NCBI GenBank assembly: GCA_033220425.1
Contig: CM065647.1
Coordinates: 2,356,001 to 2,420,000 of the forward strand
DNA from: Lepraria neglecta
Taxonomy: Eukaryota > Ascomycota > Lecanoromycetes > Lecanorales > Stereocaulaceae
Direction of reading: 5' to 3'
Length of the DNA: 64,000 nt
Both the position numbers and the translations under genes were made by a program. The notes under the pieces were generated by a model. That model saw only the letters and a program-made list of their open reading frames with translations, was not told the DNA's origin and ran no database searches. Numbering within the stretch: position 1 is the stretch's first letter; the number at the start of each line of letters is the position of its first letter. Shown here piece after piece: positions 34,023-45,732 of this stretch.

Positions 34023-35512
34023 TTACGATGTCAACTCGGGCACAGCTATATTTCTATCTTTACGTTTCTTGATGAGCACTGTTGCTGTTGGGTCCGCAAA
34101 GATAAACTCGTCTACTGTCTTGTTGACTGGACGGCCTTTTCCTTCCGGGTACTTGAGGTCATAGTTCAGCAAAAATAATCCTAAGATCAACTTGAGCTCG
34201 TTCACAGCAAGGAATCGTCCTGGACAGATGTGCTTACCATGTCCGAAATGCGTGTGGTCTTTGTCCACCATCGCGTACTGATGGCGAGTGCTTTCGTCAG
34301 GCTCGAGCCGCTTTCGGTAGCTCCGGAAAGCATCAAATGTTTCGGGATCCGGGGTAACTTCCGGATCGAAGGGAGTCGAAGCTGCAGCAATAGCGATAAA
34401 TGTGCCTTTGGGGAGGTAAGTGCCATCGGAGAGCGTTAAGGGTTCCATTACAAGGTGGTGAAAGACAGCTGTTCGCGGTCAGTTTGAGTTTTGGAATATT
34501 CAAAGGATTTATCTTACTTAGAGCTGGCGGATTAATTCGTTGAGATTCTGACATGAAAGAGTTAAGCTTCCAAAGTTCCAGCAAGTTAAGTTTCCGCCAA
34601 CCCCCGGTAGTGATGACTTTTTCTAATTCATCTCGTAGAGATTCGAGGACTTTCGGACGAGCTTTCAGGTCGAGCATAGCGTGAATGCCTACGATGCAGT
34701 TGTATGAATGGATCCTAGCCCCGGGAACATCGTACGGTGGGCTAAGTTGACCGGGTCCCTCTCAAGATCATTCGAGCCGTTATCAGCCATCAAAGTTGGG
34801 AGCGGGGATGCACGCCCATCGTCATTGGTCTTCCCACTAGGCTTCTTCGAAGCGTGCTGCTCCAGTACTGGGGCTATCAACCTCCTAGCAATGCTAAAGT
34901 TCGCCCGCATGATGTGCCATGAAGGCAGACAACGCACTATGATAGGATGCAGAGGGCGTAGAAAGGGCGGAAATTCTCGAAGTATGAGGACTGTTGTGAA
35001 TACATTCAACTCCAAGATCCCTCGAGGCTCGAAGTCATTCCTCATTCCGGCAGAGTGGCAGTCCCACAATGAATCTTGCCGAGATACGAGCATTGCATAT
35101 GCAAGTTCGTCCCGGACAATATCCACATAGGCCTGAATATTTGGACTCATCGTCTGATTGAGCGACCTTGTGTGCAAAGTACTTCGAATGGCGACATCCA
35201 TGTAGTATGGTCCTCGCAGATTCTCCAGTTGTGCTTCAGTACCACTGAGTTTCTCCTCCGGAATAGCGCGCAGCTCGTCAACATATTTGTTCGAGAGAAT
35301 CAAGATGTCGCGGTCGTTGCTGCGGATCCAGAATGTCAAGTCCTTGTACTTATTGTATCCGTCCATGACGATCGGCCATGCAGCTTTGATGAATCGGAGC
35401 CGTACCAGGAATGTTGGCTCCCAGGATGTGCGGTACCCTACGTAAGGAGCGCGAGCCTTGGCTTTTTCAACATTATGGTTGTGTAGGATCGAACAAATGA
35501 GCACCGCAATCA
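34023..35512 (-). pseudogene. Broken P450, ent-kaurene oxidase-like (CYP503/CYP68 type)
   Basis: N-terminal part 34689-35512 reads APYVGYRTSWEPTFLVRLRF, GYNKYKDLTFWIRS and FPPFLRPLHPIIVRCLPSW, very like Fusarium P450-4. Near 35030-35085 about 25 residues are missing, the frame shifts, and ARFIVGLPLCRNEE ends in TGA where Trp is expected. At SIHTTA (about 34684-34690) a further 1-nt shift separates the I-helix from HAMLDLKARPKVLESL. A canonical 49-bp intron (34469-34517) then joins QRINPPAL to TVFHHLVMEPLTLSDG. The heme loop FGHGKHICPGRFLA is intact, as is the C-terminus. A splice acceptor at 35513-35515 shows that at least one short upstream exon existed but cannot be defined. Known relatives oxidise ent-kaurene to ent-kaurenoic acid in gibberellin synthesis. 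Confidence 0.85.
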
Positions 35513-37050
35513 CTGCAAAGACAAAGCGTCAAATGTTCTTGCCCTCCATGATCGGGACCGTCGTCCGTCAAACAGCCCCTGGGCGCCGGAGGATGGTTCC
35601 AATTTCGAATGATTGTCTATGATGCCTTCCGAACTCGTTTGTACTGAAGTTAAGGAGAATTTACAACCAGAAAGCAGGAAGATGATACATTTATTATTAT
35701 AAGAGAATGGTGCATAACCCATACCTGGTGAGCAGGAAATCCGAGGTCCTAATTTCCATCAGCACAGTGTGCCTAGTTGATAGTGGGACGCCTGAAGGAT
35801 AGCACCACCGAACTTAGTGAGATGTCTGAATTTTCAGCGGAACGAGCTCAATGAGTCAGAATAGGGCTCCATTACATGGCATTTAATTTTCCTACAATAA
35901 GCCAATTTTTGTCTGTGCGTGGCTTTTCCCTCGTTTTATTACATTAATTCAATTCCCAGGCTCAAAAAGCAAGCGTAGGCTATCATAGCTACACGTTCTA
36001 TTGCGGCTGTCAGCACCTGTTTATCTAGCACGCCTGATCTGCGCTACTATGATATGGTGGCACAGTCGGCCGTGGTAAGCATCATGACATGAAACAATCG
36101 TGGACGGCTTATGCTAGCCATTGTTAAGGAAGAGGTCAGAGGTCAACAACTTTGCTTTCTAGGTATAATACATCGAAGCAAGGCCTCATGGTGCGTCAGC
36201 GAATGTCATGCCACCAGCGGTACTTTAAAGTTCATTTGATCTTGTTGACCTGCCGAACATGGAAAGTTGCCCAACTGCAGTGACGATCATAGCCGGTGTG
36301 TGAATCTTACCTAAGCAGTTGAGTATGAACCATGCCATTGTATCGACCGGTCTTGTGCATGTTGCACATTGACGAGACTGGTGGCTTACAGCATCCAGAT
36401 ATAGCTTAAGGCGTCATGATAGTCATATTTTAGATCTAGTCACTGTGTAAGAAGCACATTGCGGGATCCCTCCTTGCTAACCTGGTTTAAAATACACAAT
36501 ACTATCATTGGCGTGGCATAGTAAAGCAAAATTGATGCCAAGATACGTCAGCATAGACTTTGTTCCTGTAATCTGTGGCTATTGGGGTGTCCTCGTTGAG
36601 GTTACACCCGAGTTCGGAGGCCAAGCTACACAAGTCGTCTCTTCTGAGTTATTATTCCCCCGTGTTCTTCCTTCACTTTGGGTTAAGAGGCAAATTTAGG
36701 GAGCCTCATCACTTTTCCGGCTCGTGAAACATGGCTTTGACTCATTAGTGATTTCAGAAGGGGAAATGACTCCGAAATCATTCAGGAGAGCTTGATTTCT
36801 CCCAAGAGTTTGAGTCCAGCTTCTCGAGGGATTTAGCATGGCTTAGCCAGGTCAGTTCACTTAGGTGGCCAAAGACCGCCACCATAAGGGTGACGGGACC
36901 CGCACGGAAGGTTTCTCATCCGCGGTTTGTACCACTGTCCTGGCATTGGTATTTGTTTCGATACGAATGAACATGCTTCCACAGGTTTTGTCTCCAGATT
37001 TTGAAGCGTTTGTGTCTTTGAACCAAATATCATTATGGTTGCGAAAGACG
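35513..37050. other. Shared spacer between the P450 and diterpene synthase pseudogenes
   Basis: About 1.5 kb between two divergent, decayed pathway genes. It would have held a bidirectional promoter and the first exon of the P450. An open frame at 36865-37050 is in phase with the synthase and could be leader sequence. No other gene or repeat is visible; it looks more AT-rich than its surroundings. Confidence 0.4.
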
Positions 37051-40000
37051 ATGGACCCCCCTGAGGTAAATGAAGAGGCTGTTACTCTGATGGCCCAGCT
37101 AGGCGACGGATATACGCAAGCAGCTGGATTCAGCTCATTCTCAACCACGATCTACGACACAGCGTGGGTAGCAATTGTATCCAAGGACTTCCACGGCGAG
37201 AGGCGATGGCTATTTCCTCAATATTTCGAGCATCTGCTGGCTCATCAGACCGACGAAGGAGGTTGGGAATCATATGCTTCCGAAGTGGACCGGATCCTCA
37301 ATACCATGGCTGCGCTCCTAGCCTTGAAGTTACATGCAGATACACCGCAGTACCCAGAATGCTTATTGCCAGACGACATAGGGACTAGAATGTTTAGTGC
37401 AAGTGTGGCGCTGCGGAATATGCTTAATGAGTGGGATATTGAGGCTTGTATACATGTTGGCTTCGAAACCCTGGTACCTTCCCTGCTCAAACTGCTCCAA
37501 GAGCAAGGACTCTCTTTCACCATTCCAGACGAGGGCGCTTTGATGGCAATCAACCGCAAAAAGCTCGCCAATTTCGACCCTTAAATGCTCTACCAAAAGA
37601 CGTGCACCACAATGATTCACTCTTTGGAGGCTTTCCTAGATAGGATAGGTTTCGACAAAATACGCCATCACAAAGTCGGTGGTAGCATGATGGGCTCGCC
37701 TGCGTCGACGGCTACCTATTTGATGCGTACTTCAGTCTGGGACCATGAAGCGGAGCAATACCTTGCCATCGTGTTCGCGTCGGCCAACGGCAAAGACCAT
37801 GGCGGTGTACCAAGTGCATTTCCGGCCACTACATTCATGCTATGCTGGGTAGGTGTCATTCTAGTTTACAGTAACATTTTCTCATCAGCCTAACTAGGCT
37901 CACAGGCAACTTCTACACTTCTTAGCGGTATATTCACCGTGGAAGAGTTGGGGTCAGTCAACATGCGTACAATAGCAGATTTTCTGGAACGAGAGCTACA
38001 GAATGGCAAAGGGCTTATAGGGTTCGGTAAGAGTGCCTATATCCATGAATAACTTACCACGCTCACACCTGGCGTGATGGAAGATGCAGACGATACAGCG
38101 AAAACAATTCTGTCCCTCAATCTGCTTGGAAGGCTCGTCTTCCCAGAACGCATGATTGCCGCCTTTGAGACGACTACACATTTTAAGACTTATCAGAGGG
38201 AACGAAATCCAAGCTTCAGTGCGAATTGTAACACCCTGATTGCGTTGCTCTCTGTGCCTGATCCCAGCAAGTACTCAGCTCCGATATTCAAGGCTACTAG
38301 CTTCCTTTGCGACTTATGGTACAACGGAGATGCTACAGACAAATGGGCATGTATTCGATGACTAAAGCACTTATCATAGCCGACTGACAGCTTTCAGATC
38401 TATCGCCACAATACTCACGAATGCTACTTGCTCAAGCACTGACACGGTTACTATCCCTTTGGGATACATACATTCTCGGTAGTGTATTCCGCGGACTTAT
38501 AAAATGATAGGATACCCACCATTCTGACCCAAATCCTGATTCGCACATTGAGAGATCTGGAACTGCCTCAACCTTCCGAAGCGACTGCGTATGCTGTATT
38601 AACATTATCCCGTCTCTCATCGCTACCATGGCTAAGTCCACCGGATTCTCACATTATATCAACAATTGAAAGCGGCCAAAAAACTGTCCGCGATGCTATG
38701 AATACTTCCACTGAGCCCGACTATCTCTGGATATAAAAGGTTACATACAGCTCGTCCATTCTACACAAAACATATTGCCTCGCAGCACTGAAAACCAAAG
38801 CTTCCTCTCAAACCTGGGGAGGCGCAGTGAAAAGTCTTGCAGACATCTCGACGGAAAAACTCACGAAACTCGCTCACTTCTTCTCGCAATTGCCGTTTTT
38901 CAGCAAAGTGCTGAGATGGGAAACTGCAGGCTTCCTTGATAAAAGGGTACCTATATTACCCACAGTTGAAACGTATAAGTTTGGACATCTTTCCACGAAA
39001 AGACATGGCCAGAGATGACTATCTCGAGTACATTCCGTTGACTTGGACTCTAACTAATAACATTCAAGACACTTCGCTCAGCGCGAGCTTCTTGTGGGAT
39101 ATGATGGTCATCTCTATGCTCAACTATCAAATGGACGAATTCATTGAGGTCGTGGTTGAGGATATGTTTACCCACGACGTTGAGCCTGTGAAGCAGCTGG
39201 TTCAGCGCCTGTATGACAAGAGCGTCTCTACGAATGGAATTCATAGATCAGCCCATCCAGAGCTTGGAGATGATCATTCAAGTGGGACAAAGAAGCGCCC
39301 TCACCCAGAAGACGACGACGAAGAACCCAAAGGATCTAAAAGATATCTTTCAGAAACCAACAACGACGTCTCGAACGACCAAGCAGCCGCTTCAGAACCG
39401 TCCGCCGAATCTCTCCGAAGTATCCAACACATTATCCGCCTTCATCGCCCATTCCTACACTCACCAGCACATCGCCCACGGCTCCCCCCACGACCTTGAC
39501 AACCTCCTCTCCGAACTCCGTGCCTTCGTCCTCGCCCACATCACCCAAATCGAAGACAAAACCAACTTCCCATCCCAAAAACCCCACCCAACTTCCTTCC
39601 CCACACTTTACCCTTCCAGAACCCACGCCGCTCCTACTTCACTTAGATTCATAACACCTCAGCTATCCACACCTCATGCCCTTATTCCTTCGCTTTCGTC
39701 AAGTGCCTCATGGACAGTGCGCAGGGGTTGGAGACTGCTTTGTTGGTGCGATGCAGAAGTATTTGGCGCAGGTGTTGGTGAGGCATTTGGCTGTTATGTG
39801 TCGGATGTATAACGATTATGGGTCTATTGCGCGTGATCGGGCGGAGCAGAATGTTAATAGTGTGAATTTTCCTGAGTTTCATGAGGAGGCTCAGAACGCG
39901 GACAAAGACGTTTCGGAGGAGGGAATCAAGCAGGCCCTTTTTGAGATTGCGGAATATGAGAGAGAGTGCTTGGGCTTGGCGTAGGGGAAATTGGAGAAAT

Positions 40001-40104
40001 TGGTGCCGAAGAGGGTGAGTGACGTGTTGGGATTGTTTGTTGATGTTACGGATTTGTTTGGGTAAATTTATGTGGCGAGGGATATTGCTAGTCGGATGCT
40101 TTGA
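37051..40104 (+). pseudogene. Broken bifunctional ent-copalyl diphosphate/kaurene synthase (CPS/KS)
   Basis: Start at MDPPEVNEEAVTLMAQLG. The class II (CPS) half keeps FSTTIYDTAW, WLFPQYFEHLLAHQTDEGGW, HHKVGGSMMGSPASTATYLM and the DxDD motif as DADDTAKTILSLNLLG (about 38083). The class I (KS) half keeps FLWDMMVISMLNYQ, the metal-binding DEFIE (about 39136) and the NSE-type MYNDYGSIARDRAE (about 39806). Usable introns remain: GTAGGT-TCACAG near 37850-37910, and 38351-38397. The gene is dead: stops at 37582 (TAA), 38734 (TAA), 39982 (TAG) and 40060 (TAA), loss of sequence near 38040, and several frame changes from 38500 to 39800. This enzyme type turns GGPP into ent-kaurene or a related diterpene. 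It is divergent from the kaurene-oxidase-like P450. Confidence 0.88.
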
Positions 40105-40309
40105 GTACATGTTCTGGATCATGCTGGAGATGGCTGGCTGGCTTGCTAAAAGTTGTTGCAATTTTTTTCTTTTTCCTTCGAGTACATACATATGTTGTAT
40201 ATGACCCATTGATATCTGTACACTATTATGCAATAGCTTGGAGTTCTTCTCTATTCCGTCCGTTTCATCCTGTGATTACACTCGCATTTTTATCCCCTAA
40301 TTTCAACCT

Positions 40310-40885
40310 TGATATCCCCAATCGGCTTCATGGCCCCTAAACTCGCCTCCGCCTCATTCATAGTTGGCAGTTTCTAATCCTCTAAATCCAAATCAGACCG
40401 ATACAAAAACAACGTAACCGACATATAGACCTCCTGCTTCGCCAGAAACCCTTCAAGATGATACATATCGTCGCCCTCAAAAGGATGATTGATACCCCTG
40501 CATACTACTGAGCTTTTGATCCCTTCCTAAATCATTCCGGCCTCCATTCTAGTGCATCTTCCCAAACCGTCTCGCGATTATGATGTAATTGGCGGGATGG
40601 AGACGAAGTTTGATCGCCTATGTTGATCTTTATGCCAGAGTGGATTTGTGGCACGGACAGCGACGTGGACAAGGGAAACAGCTGGGTAGAGGCGGAGCGA
40701 TTCGTGCCAGATGACGTCGAGGTGGGGACAGTCGGTTGAGAGGTGTCGAAGGGGGTGGAGGAGAAGCAGGCGCGGGAGGTTTGAGGTGCGGCTGGAGGCA
40801 AGGAAAATGGGGGAGGTGAGTTTGCGGAAGATGGTCCAGAAACAGACTGTGTAGGCGTTTTTGTTGGATTGTGTTAGGACTCAGC
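40310..40885 (-). pseudogene. C-terminal fragment of a second P450 (unrelated family)
   Basis: On the minus strand one frame reads SNKNAYTVCFWTIFRKLTSP, then CPHLDVIWHESLRLYPAVSL, whose HESLR is the ExxR motif of helix K. A decayed heme region follows in which the cysteine context reads YHLEGFLAKQEVYMS, then TLFLYRSDLDLED and MNEAEASLGAMKPIGDI. Several stops and shifts interrupt it and the N-terminal two thirds are absent. Helix-K wording resembles CYP7/CYP8-type fungal P450s rather than the kaurene oxidase upstream. Not a functional gene. Confidence 0.7.
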
Positions 40886-41775
40886 TAAACCTTCTGAATG
40901 AACGAGTTGTTAGCTGAGCTCCAAAATAGCAAGGCGGAACATCATTGTTGTGTCCTTACATGATACACAAATATGGCAAATTTCAACTTCTATCAGCTTT
41001 GAAATCCATACTCTATCGGTTCTTTCTCTTTTTGTCATGATGCTGATCCTTCGCGAGAAATCTTGGGTATTGGAACATACTCGAGGTTGCCTCCCCCAAA
41101 ATTGAAGCAAACTGTCAAAAGCCGAGGATCTGAAAGCCAAAAAGATATGGTACATGGAGAACCGAACCCAGGGGTAAAAAAGATAGGACTAACCCCCGAA
41201 AATCAATCCAATCTCTTAGGGACTTTCAACCCGTGCCTTGTCACCGAATGAGACTCACATGAAGCTTTCGTTTTAGCGACCTCAACATGGAGCCTCGAAC
41301 CCTCGACCTCTTGCGGATGGCTGGGCTGGAGCTGACTACCGCCTTCACCAGGGAGTCATCCGCCCTAGGAGATTTCCTAATAGCTTGTTTATGCATGGGC
41401 CATCATGAAGTGTTGATGTGAAATTGGTGGCGGAAATTTCGGTGGCAAGAATCGGTCAGATTCTGCATAAACAACACGTTGCCTCGCTCCCAAATGCGGG
41501 CCATCATAGCTGTCCCGGAATTAGGGGCTTCAATTTCTATCTATAATGATAGGACTCCTGCATCTGAAGTTGGGAGGGAATTAGGTATCTGGCGGCGCCA
41601 CATCGACATGATGCAGCCAATGGAATTTGGGTCTTTCCGTGGCGTAGACGAATGGATATTGGAGGTAGAATCCATAAACATGTCGGTTCGAGATCCTGGA
41701 TGGTAGATAAGGTGTTGCAGGAAGAGTAAGAACCTAGAATTCCAGACTGTGCTGCTTTCACGAGAATCGACCACC
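40886..41775. other. Intergenic, with a tRNA-like patch near 41.3 kb
   Basis: About 890 bp between the P450 fragment and the aldo/keto reductase. Read on the minus strand, about 41280-41375 holds GGTTCGAGGCT, resembling a tRNA B-box, preceded by sequence with loosely tRNA-like spacing. Stems could not be paired convincingly. No protein-coding signal is recognised. Confidence 0.3.
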
Positions 41776-42690
41776 TCATTGCGCGATCAATGCCTTGAAT
41801 CCGTTCATGCAGCTCTCCCACGAGTCTGGGTACTTCAACGCCCACTCTTTGGCCTTCTGTAAGGCTTCCAGATCCCCAGCCATGTGCGTTTCCTTCTGTG
41901 TACCATTGAGTATCACAACGTTTTCGAGCGCTAGAATGAGACAATACATAGCCTCATGTTTACTCAATCCCATCTGATGAGCTGCAAGACCCACTTCTGC
42001 ACCATGCACGATTTCTGGGTTGGCTGACAGAGTCCAAAAAGCTTGATAAATGATGGACTTCTCGACGCAGAATGCACGCACTCGAGCGTCGAAGTGTGTA
42101 TTCGGGTAAAATCGATTCTGCACCACTGCTGGTTTTACCTTTGCCTCTTCGTAGATTTGCTCCAGTGTTCCCAAGTATACGTTTGATATTCCCAAATGAC
42201 GGATCTTGTGTGGAACATAAGTTTCGAGTGCCCTCCAGACCTCCAAGGTTTCAGCTATTGTGGGAAGTGGACTGTGCAGTACAACAGAGTCAAGGATGGT
42301 GGCTTCTGCACTCGAATCCTCAGACGAAGGGCTTAGGTTGCGTAGAGATGACTTGATGGATGTGTGTACTTGTTCTGTGAGACTCAGGTTAGGGTTGTAC
42401 GGCATGCTGTTGGAATCTTGTCCCTGAACAGATGTGAATTTGGTTTGGACGAAGAGATCTTCCCTCGAAACCTTGCCCTCACGCAAAGCTCGACGGATTC
42501 CTTCGCCTACAAGGTCTTCTCTGTAATGCTTCGGTTGAGCAGCTGTGTCAACCCCTCGAAAACCAGAACACAGCGCTTGATATACTAGGTCTGCTGTCTT
42601 TTCTTTCTTCCATGCAGTTCCGTACAGGAAAGCAGGGAGTACTTGCTTCGAGCCGTGAAGCAAAAAATTCTCGAATAATGCTGAAGGCAT
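41776..42690 (-). CDS. Aldo/keto reductase
   Basis: Single exon, 304 aa. AKR landmarks appear in order: GTAWKKEKTADLVYQAL, GFRGVDTAAQPKHYREDLVG (catalytic Asp and Tyr), FVQTKFTSVQGQD (catalytic Lys), DSVVLHSPLP (catalytic His), IRHLGISNVYLGTLE, AVVQNRFYPNTHFDARVRAFC and VVILNGTQKETHM. It most resembles uncharacterised fungal AKRs that reduce carbonyls with NADPH. It flanks the decayed diterpene locus, and being the only intact oxidoreductase there it may be a leftover tailoring enzyme, but it may equally be unrelated. Divergent from PalA by about 280 bp. Confidence 0.85.
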   Translation of the reverse strand: MPSALFENFLLHGSKQVLPAFLYGTAWKKEKTADLVYQALCSGFRGVDTAAQPKHYREDLVGEGIRRALREGKVSREDLFVQTKFTSVQGQDSNSMPYNPNLSLTEQVHTSIKSSLRNLSPSSEDSSAEATILDSVVLHSPLPTIAETLEVWRALETYVPHKIRHLGISNVYLGTLEQIYEEAKVKPAVVQNRFYPNTHFDARVRAFCVEKSIIYQAFWTLSANPEIVHGAEVGLAAHQMGLSKHEAMYCLILALENVVILNGTQKETHMAGDLEALQKAKEWALKYPDSWESCMNGFKALIAQ

Positions 42691-42972
42691 GTTTGCCTAG
42701 ACTTGATTTTGAGGTTCCCTGGATTGGTAAAGAGGGAGGATTCAGGTACAAGTAGCGGACTGATCACGACGATTTCTAATCAGAAAGAAGGACACCTTGC
42801 AATCCCCTTTTTCTAACTGTGACTTTTCTGTGAAACCCAGAGAACAGGCAGACCTAGTGGCAACCGACAGCGCCAAGCCAACGTCACTGCCCCGCCAAGC
42901 CAAGGCAACGAACATCCCCCACGTCTTCCTCGGTGTCAAGTCAAACGTAGAGTCTTCGTCAGAGTTATAAGC

Positions 42973-45616
42973 ATGGCGTCGTAAGTTCCCCTTTCCGTCG
43001 GAGTAGCTGTGGCTAATACCCGTCTTTAGCAATATTCTGTTCCTCCCATTCCGACGAACCCACACGGTCTCGTTGTCTGCTGCAATACGGCAGTATATCT
43101 CAAGCAAATATGATCAGCACCCGGATATGTTCGTGACGGACCTCGCAGCTATAGATCAACTACGAGCAGATGCTATCAGCTCTCTCGAGCCTCATGTCAG
43201 CGGCATCAAGAAACTGACAGCCTACACCGCGCAACTTGTTTGGATTGGGGGAAAGTTTCCTATCGATATTGGCGTCGACTTCACATGGTACCCTGCACTT
43301 GGGTACAATACGCAAACACCAGTATCACAGAACAACCTCCGATTCGAGCTTGCCAACGTCCTCTTCAACCTTGCCGCCCTGTACTCTCAACTCGCCGTGT
43401 CGTTGAACCGAAGTACCAGCGAAGGTCTCAAGTCAGCATGCAATTACTTCTGTCAAGCTGCAGGGGTCATCTCCCATATTAAAGAAGAGGTGATTCCCGA
43501 TATGCGGTCTTCGCCACCCGAGGACATGGATACAATGACCTTGGAGAGCATCCAGCAGCTACTGCTCGCTCAGGCTCAAGAGTGTTTCTGGTCTAAAGCT
43601 GTCAAGGACGGAATGAAAGATGGTATCATCGCGAGGCTGGCTGCGAAGGTGTCTGATTTCTACGATCGGGCTGCTGAGTACGGAACGAAGTCAGACACTA
43701 TCAGTACCGAGTGGATCCACCATATGACAGCGAAGCACCACCATTTTGCGGCTGCGGCGCAATATCGGGCGTCTCGGGATTGTTTGGACAAGCAGAATTA
43801 CGGGGAGGAAGTCGCACGACTTAGGGACAGCATTGTTTGCGTGAACGAGGGATTGAAAGAGTCCAGATACCTTAACAAAATCGTGCTCGGAGATCTCAAT
43901 GGCCTGAAGGCTAGGGTCTCAGAAGACCTGAAAAGAGCGGAGAAAGATAACGATGTTATCTATTTGATGCCTGTCCCTCCAAAGTCGGAATTGAAGACGC
44001 TTGACAGGGCGGGTATGGCTACTGCACGAGTACCACAAGAGATCTCTGATCCAGCCTCAACACTCGGTGAAGGCGGCCAATTTGGTCAACCACTGTTCGC
44101 AAAGCTAGTGCCCTATGCTGTCCACATCGCCGCAAGTATATATGAAGAGCGTAAGAACAGAATGGTCAACGTCAATATTATTGATGAGATGGAGGGTTTG
44201 ACCAACAAGCTCAGAGAGTGAGTTCAGCGAATGACATTGATTAATACAACTAACATTCGAATAGCCTATTACAATCTCTGAATCTGCCTGGGTCGCTTCA
44301 AGCGCTCGAGAAGCCTTTGGGCCTACCACCATCGCTGACTTCGCATGCAGAAGAAGTTCGTCAACAGGATGGTCTGCACCGTCTGCGGCGCTCAATGCAT
44401 GAAACCAGCAAGCTCAAGGCCAATGACATGGCCATATACCAAGAAGGAGTCGACCTACTTCGGTCCGAGGCAGCAGAAGATGACCGTGCTAAGCTCAAGC
44501 ATGGTACTGATCGATGGAATCGACTGCCATCGCAACAGGCTGCCGAGAAGCTGTACGCGCAAGTCACTGAAATTGATGGATACTTAAAGTCAGCAGCAAG
44601 CAGCGATGATCTCGTCAAGGCCAAACTCAAGGACTGCGAGAAGGTCTTAGGTGTCCTTTCTGGGAGTGACCGAGATCTAGAGGAATTCGTGCCAAGTAGT
44701 CGACGAGCGACGATGACTCCGAACGTCGAACGTGCTGCCTACAACTTGAGGAACATGTTGAACGAAGTCAGTCAGCTTGTGAGCAGACGTAAGAGGCAGG
44801 TAGACAAAATATGTGACAAGGCGAAGCGGGACGACATAAGTAAGAGACCAGCCCAGTATAGATACACAATTTACTAATCGACCCGCAGATGAAGCGATAC
44901 TAGCAGAGACAGCCCGTCTCGAGCGAGAGATGCCGATGCAGAAGATAGAGCCCGCAAATTTCGAGACTCTTTTCGAAGAGCGTCTGGAAAGATACGACGA
45001 AGACCGAAAACTGATCACCACCGAAAGCGAAGAGCAAGACCAGCTCTCAGCCCAGCTAAAAGAAGCAAACACCGCTTTCGCAACCGCAAGAAAAGGCGAC
45101 TCATCCACGCGAGACCGCGAGCAAGCCCTACAAAAGCTCGAGAACGCCTACATTAAATATAAAGAGATCATCAACAATCTGAACACGGGAAGAAAGTTCT
45201 ACAACGATCTCGCAAATATCGTGACCCGTTTCCGAGACGGATGCAAAAATTTCGCCTACCAGCGTCGTGTCGAAGCAGGACAGCTTGAAAGCGATCTTTC
45301 TAATGCGATGTCTGTCCTCAGTTTATCCCAGGTGACCTCTCTCCAGGATCAAAAGCAGCGCGAGACTTTACGCTCACAATACAGCGCTAAAGCCCCTTCG
45401 AGCGAGCCTTTGACTGCTCCAACGCCGACTAGAGCTGCTGTGCAGCCACCGCCGCCGACTGCTCCGACGCCTGGTATGTGGAATCCCGAGATGGGGATCA
45501 AGTTTGGTGGTGCTTTAGCGCAGCAGCCAAATAGTGATGTGCACAATCCTGCTTATCCGAGTGCTAAGCCAAGAGGTGGGCAGTGGGATATGAATCAGGG
45601 GGTCAAGTTTGGGTAG
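42973..45616 (+). CDS. palA: pH-response scaffold PalA/Rim20 (BRO1 domain)
   Basis: Four exons: 42973-42980 (only 8 nt), 43030-44217, 44265-44839 and 44889-45616; introns of 49, 47 and 49 bp; 832 aa in a continuous frame. The tiny first exon is required: ATGGCGTC joins C to give MASNILFLPFRRTHTVSL, the family N-terminus. The BRO1 domain (about 4-370) includes YDQHPDMFVTDL, QLVWIGGKFPIDIGVDFTWY and NVLFNLAALYSQLA. The ALIX-type V domain (about 400-700) is coiled-coil-rich. The Pro-rich tail repeats a W-x4-G-x-KFG element twice (WNPEMGIKFG, WDMNQGVKFG). PalA binds ESCRT-III Vps32 and PacC at endosomes so PalB can cleave PacC at alkaline pH. Confident. Confidence 0.95.
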
Positions 45617-45732
45617 CGGCATGGGACTGATTTGTTTTGGTCTGCGAAAGACTGTCTGAAAGCGCGGTCTGATGAACATGTTTGATTGGTATCAGCTATC
45701 CTGCTTTGTTGCTATGGCTTCAATCTACACCA

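Noticed and set aside
41280-41375. tRNA-like or SINE-like patch on the minus strand (B-box-like GGTTCGAGGCT)
   Set aside because: Acceptor, D and anticodon stems do not pair, the B-box is imperfect, and no second copy is visible; kept only as a remark.
41776-42690. Aldo/keto reductase as a confirmed member of the diterpene cluster
   Set aside because: Only proximity supports it; the gene is intact while the pathway genes are dead, and AKRs are common.
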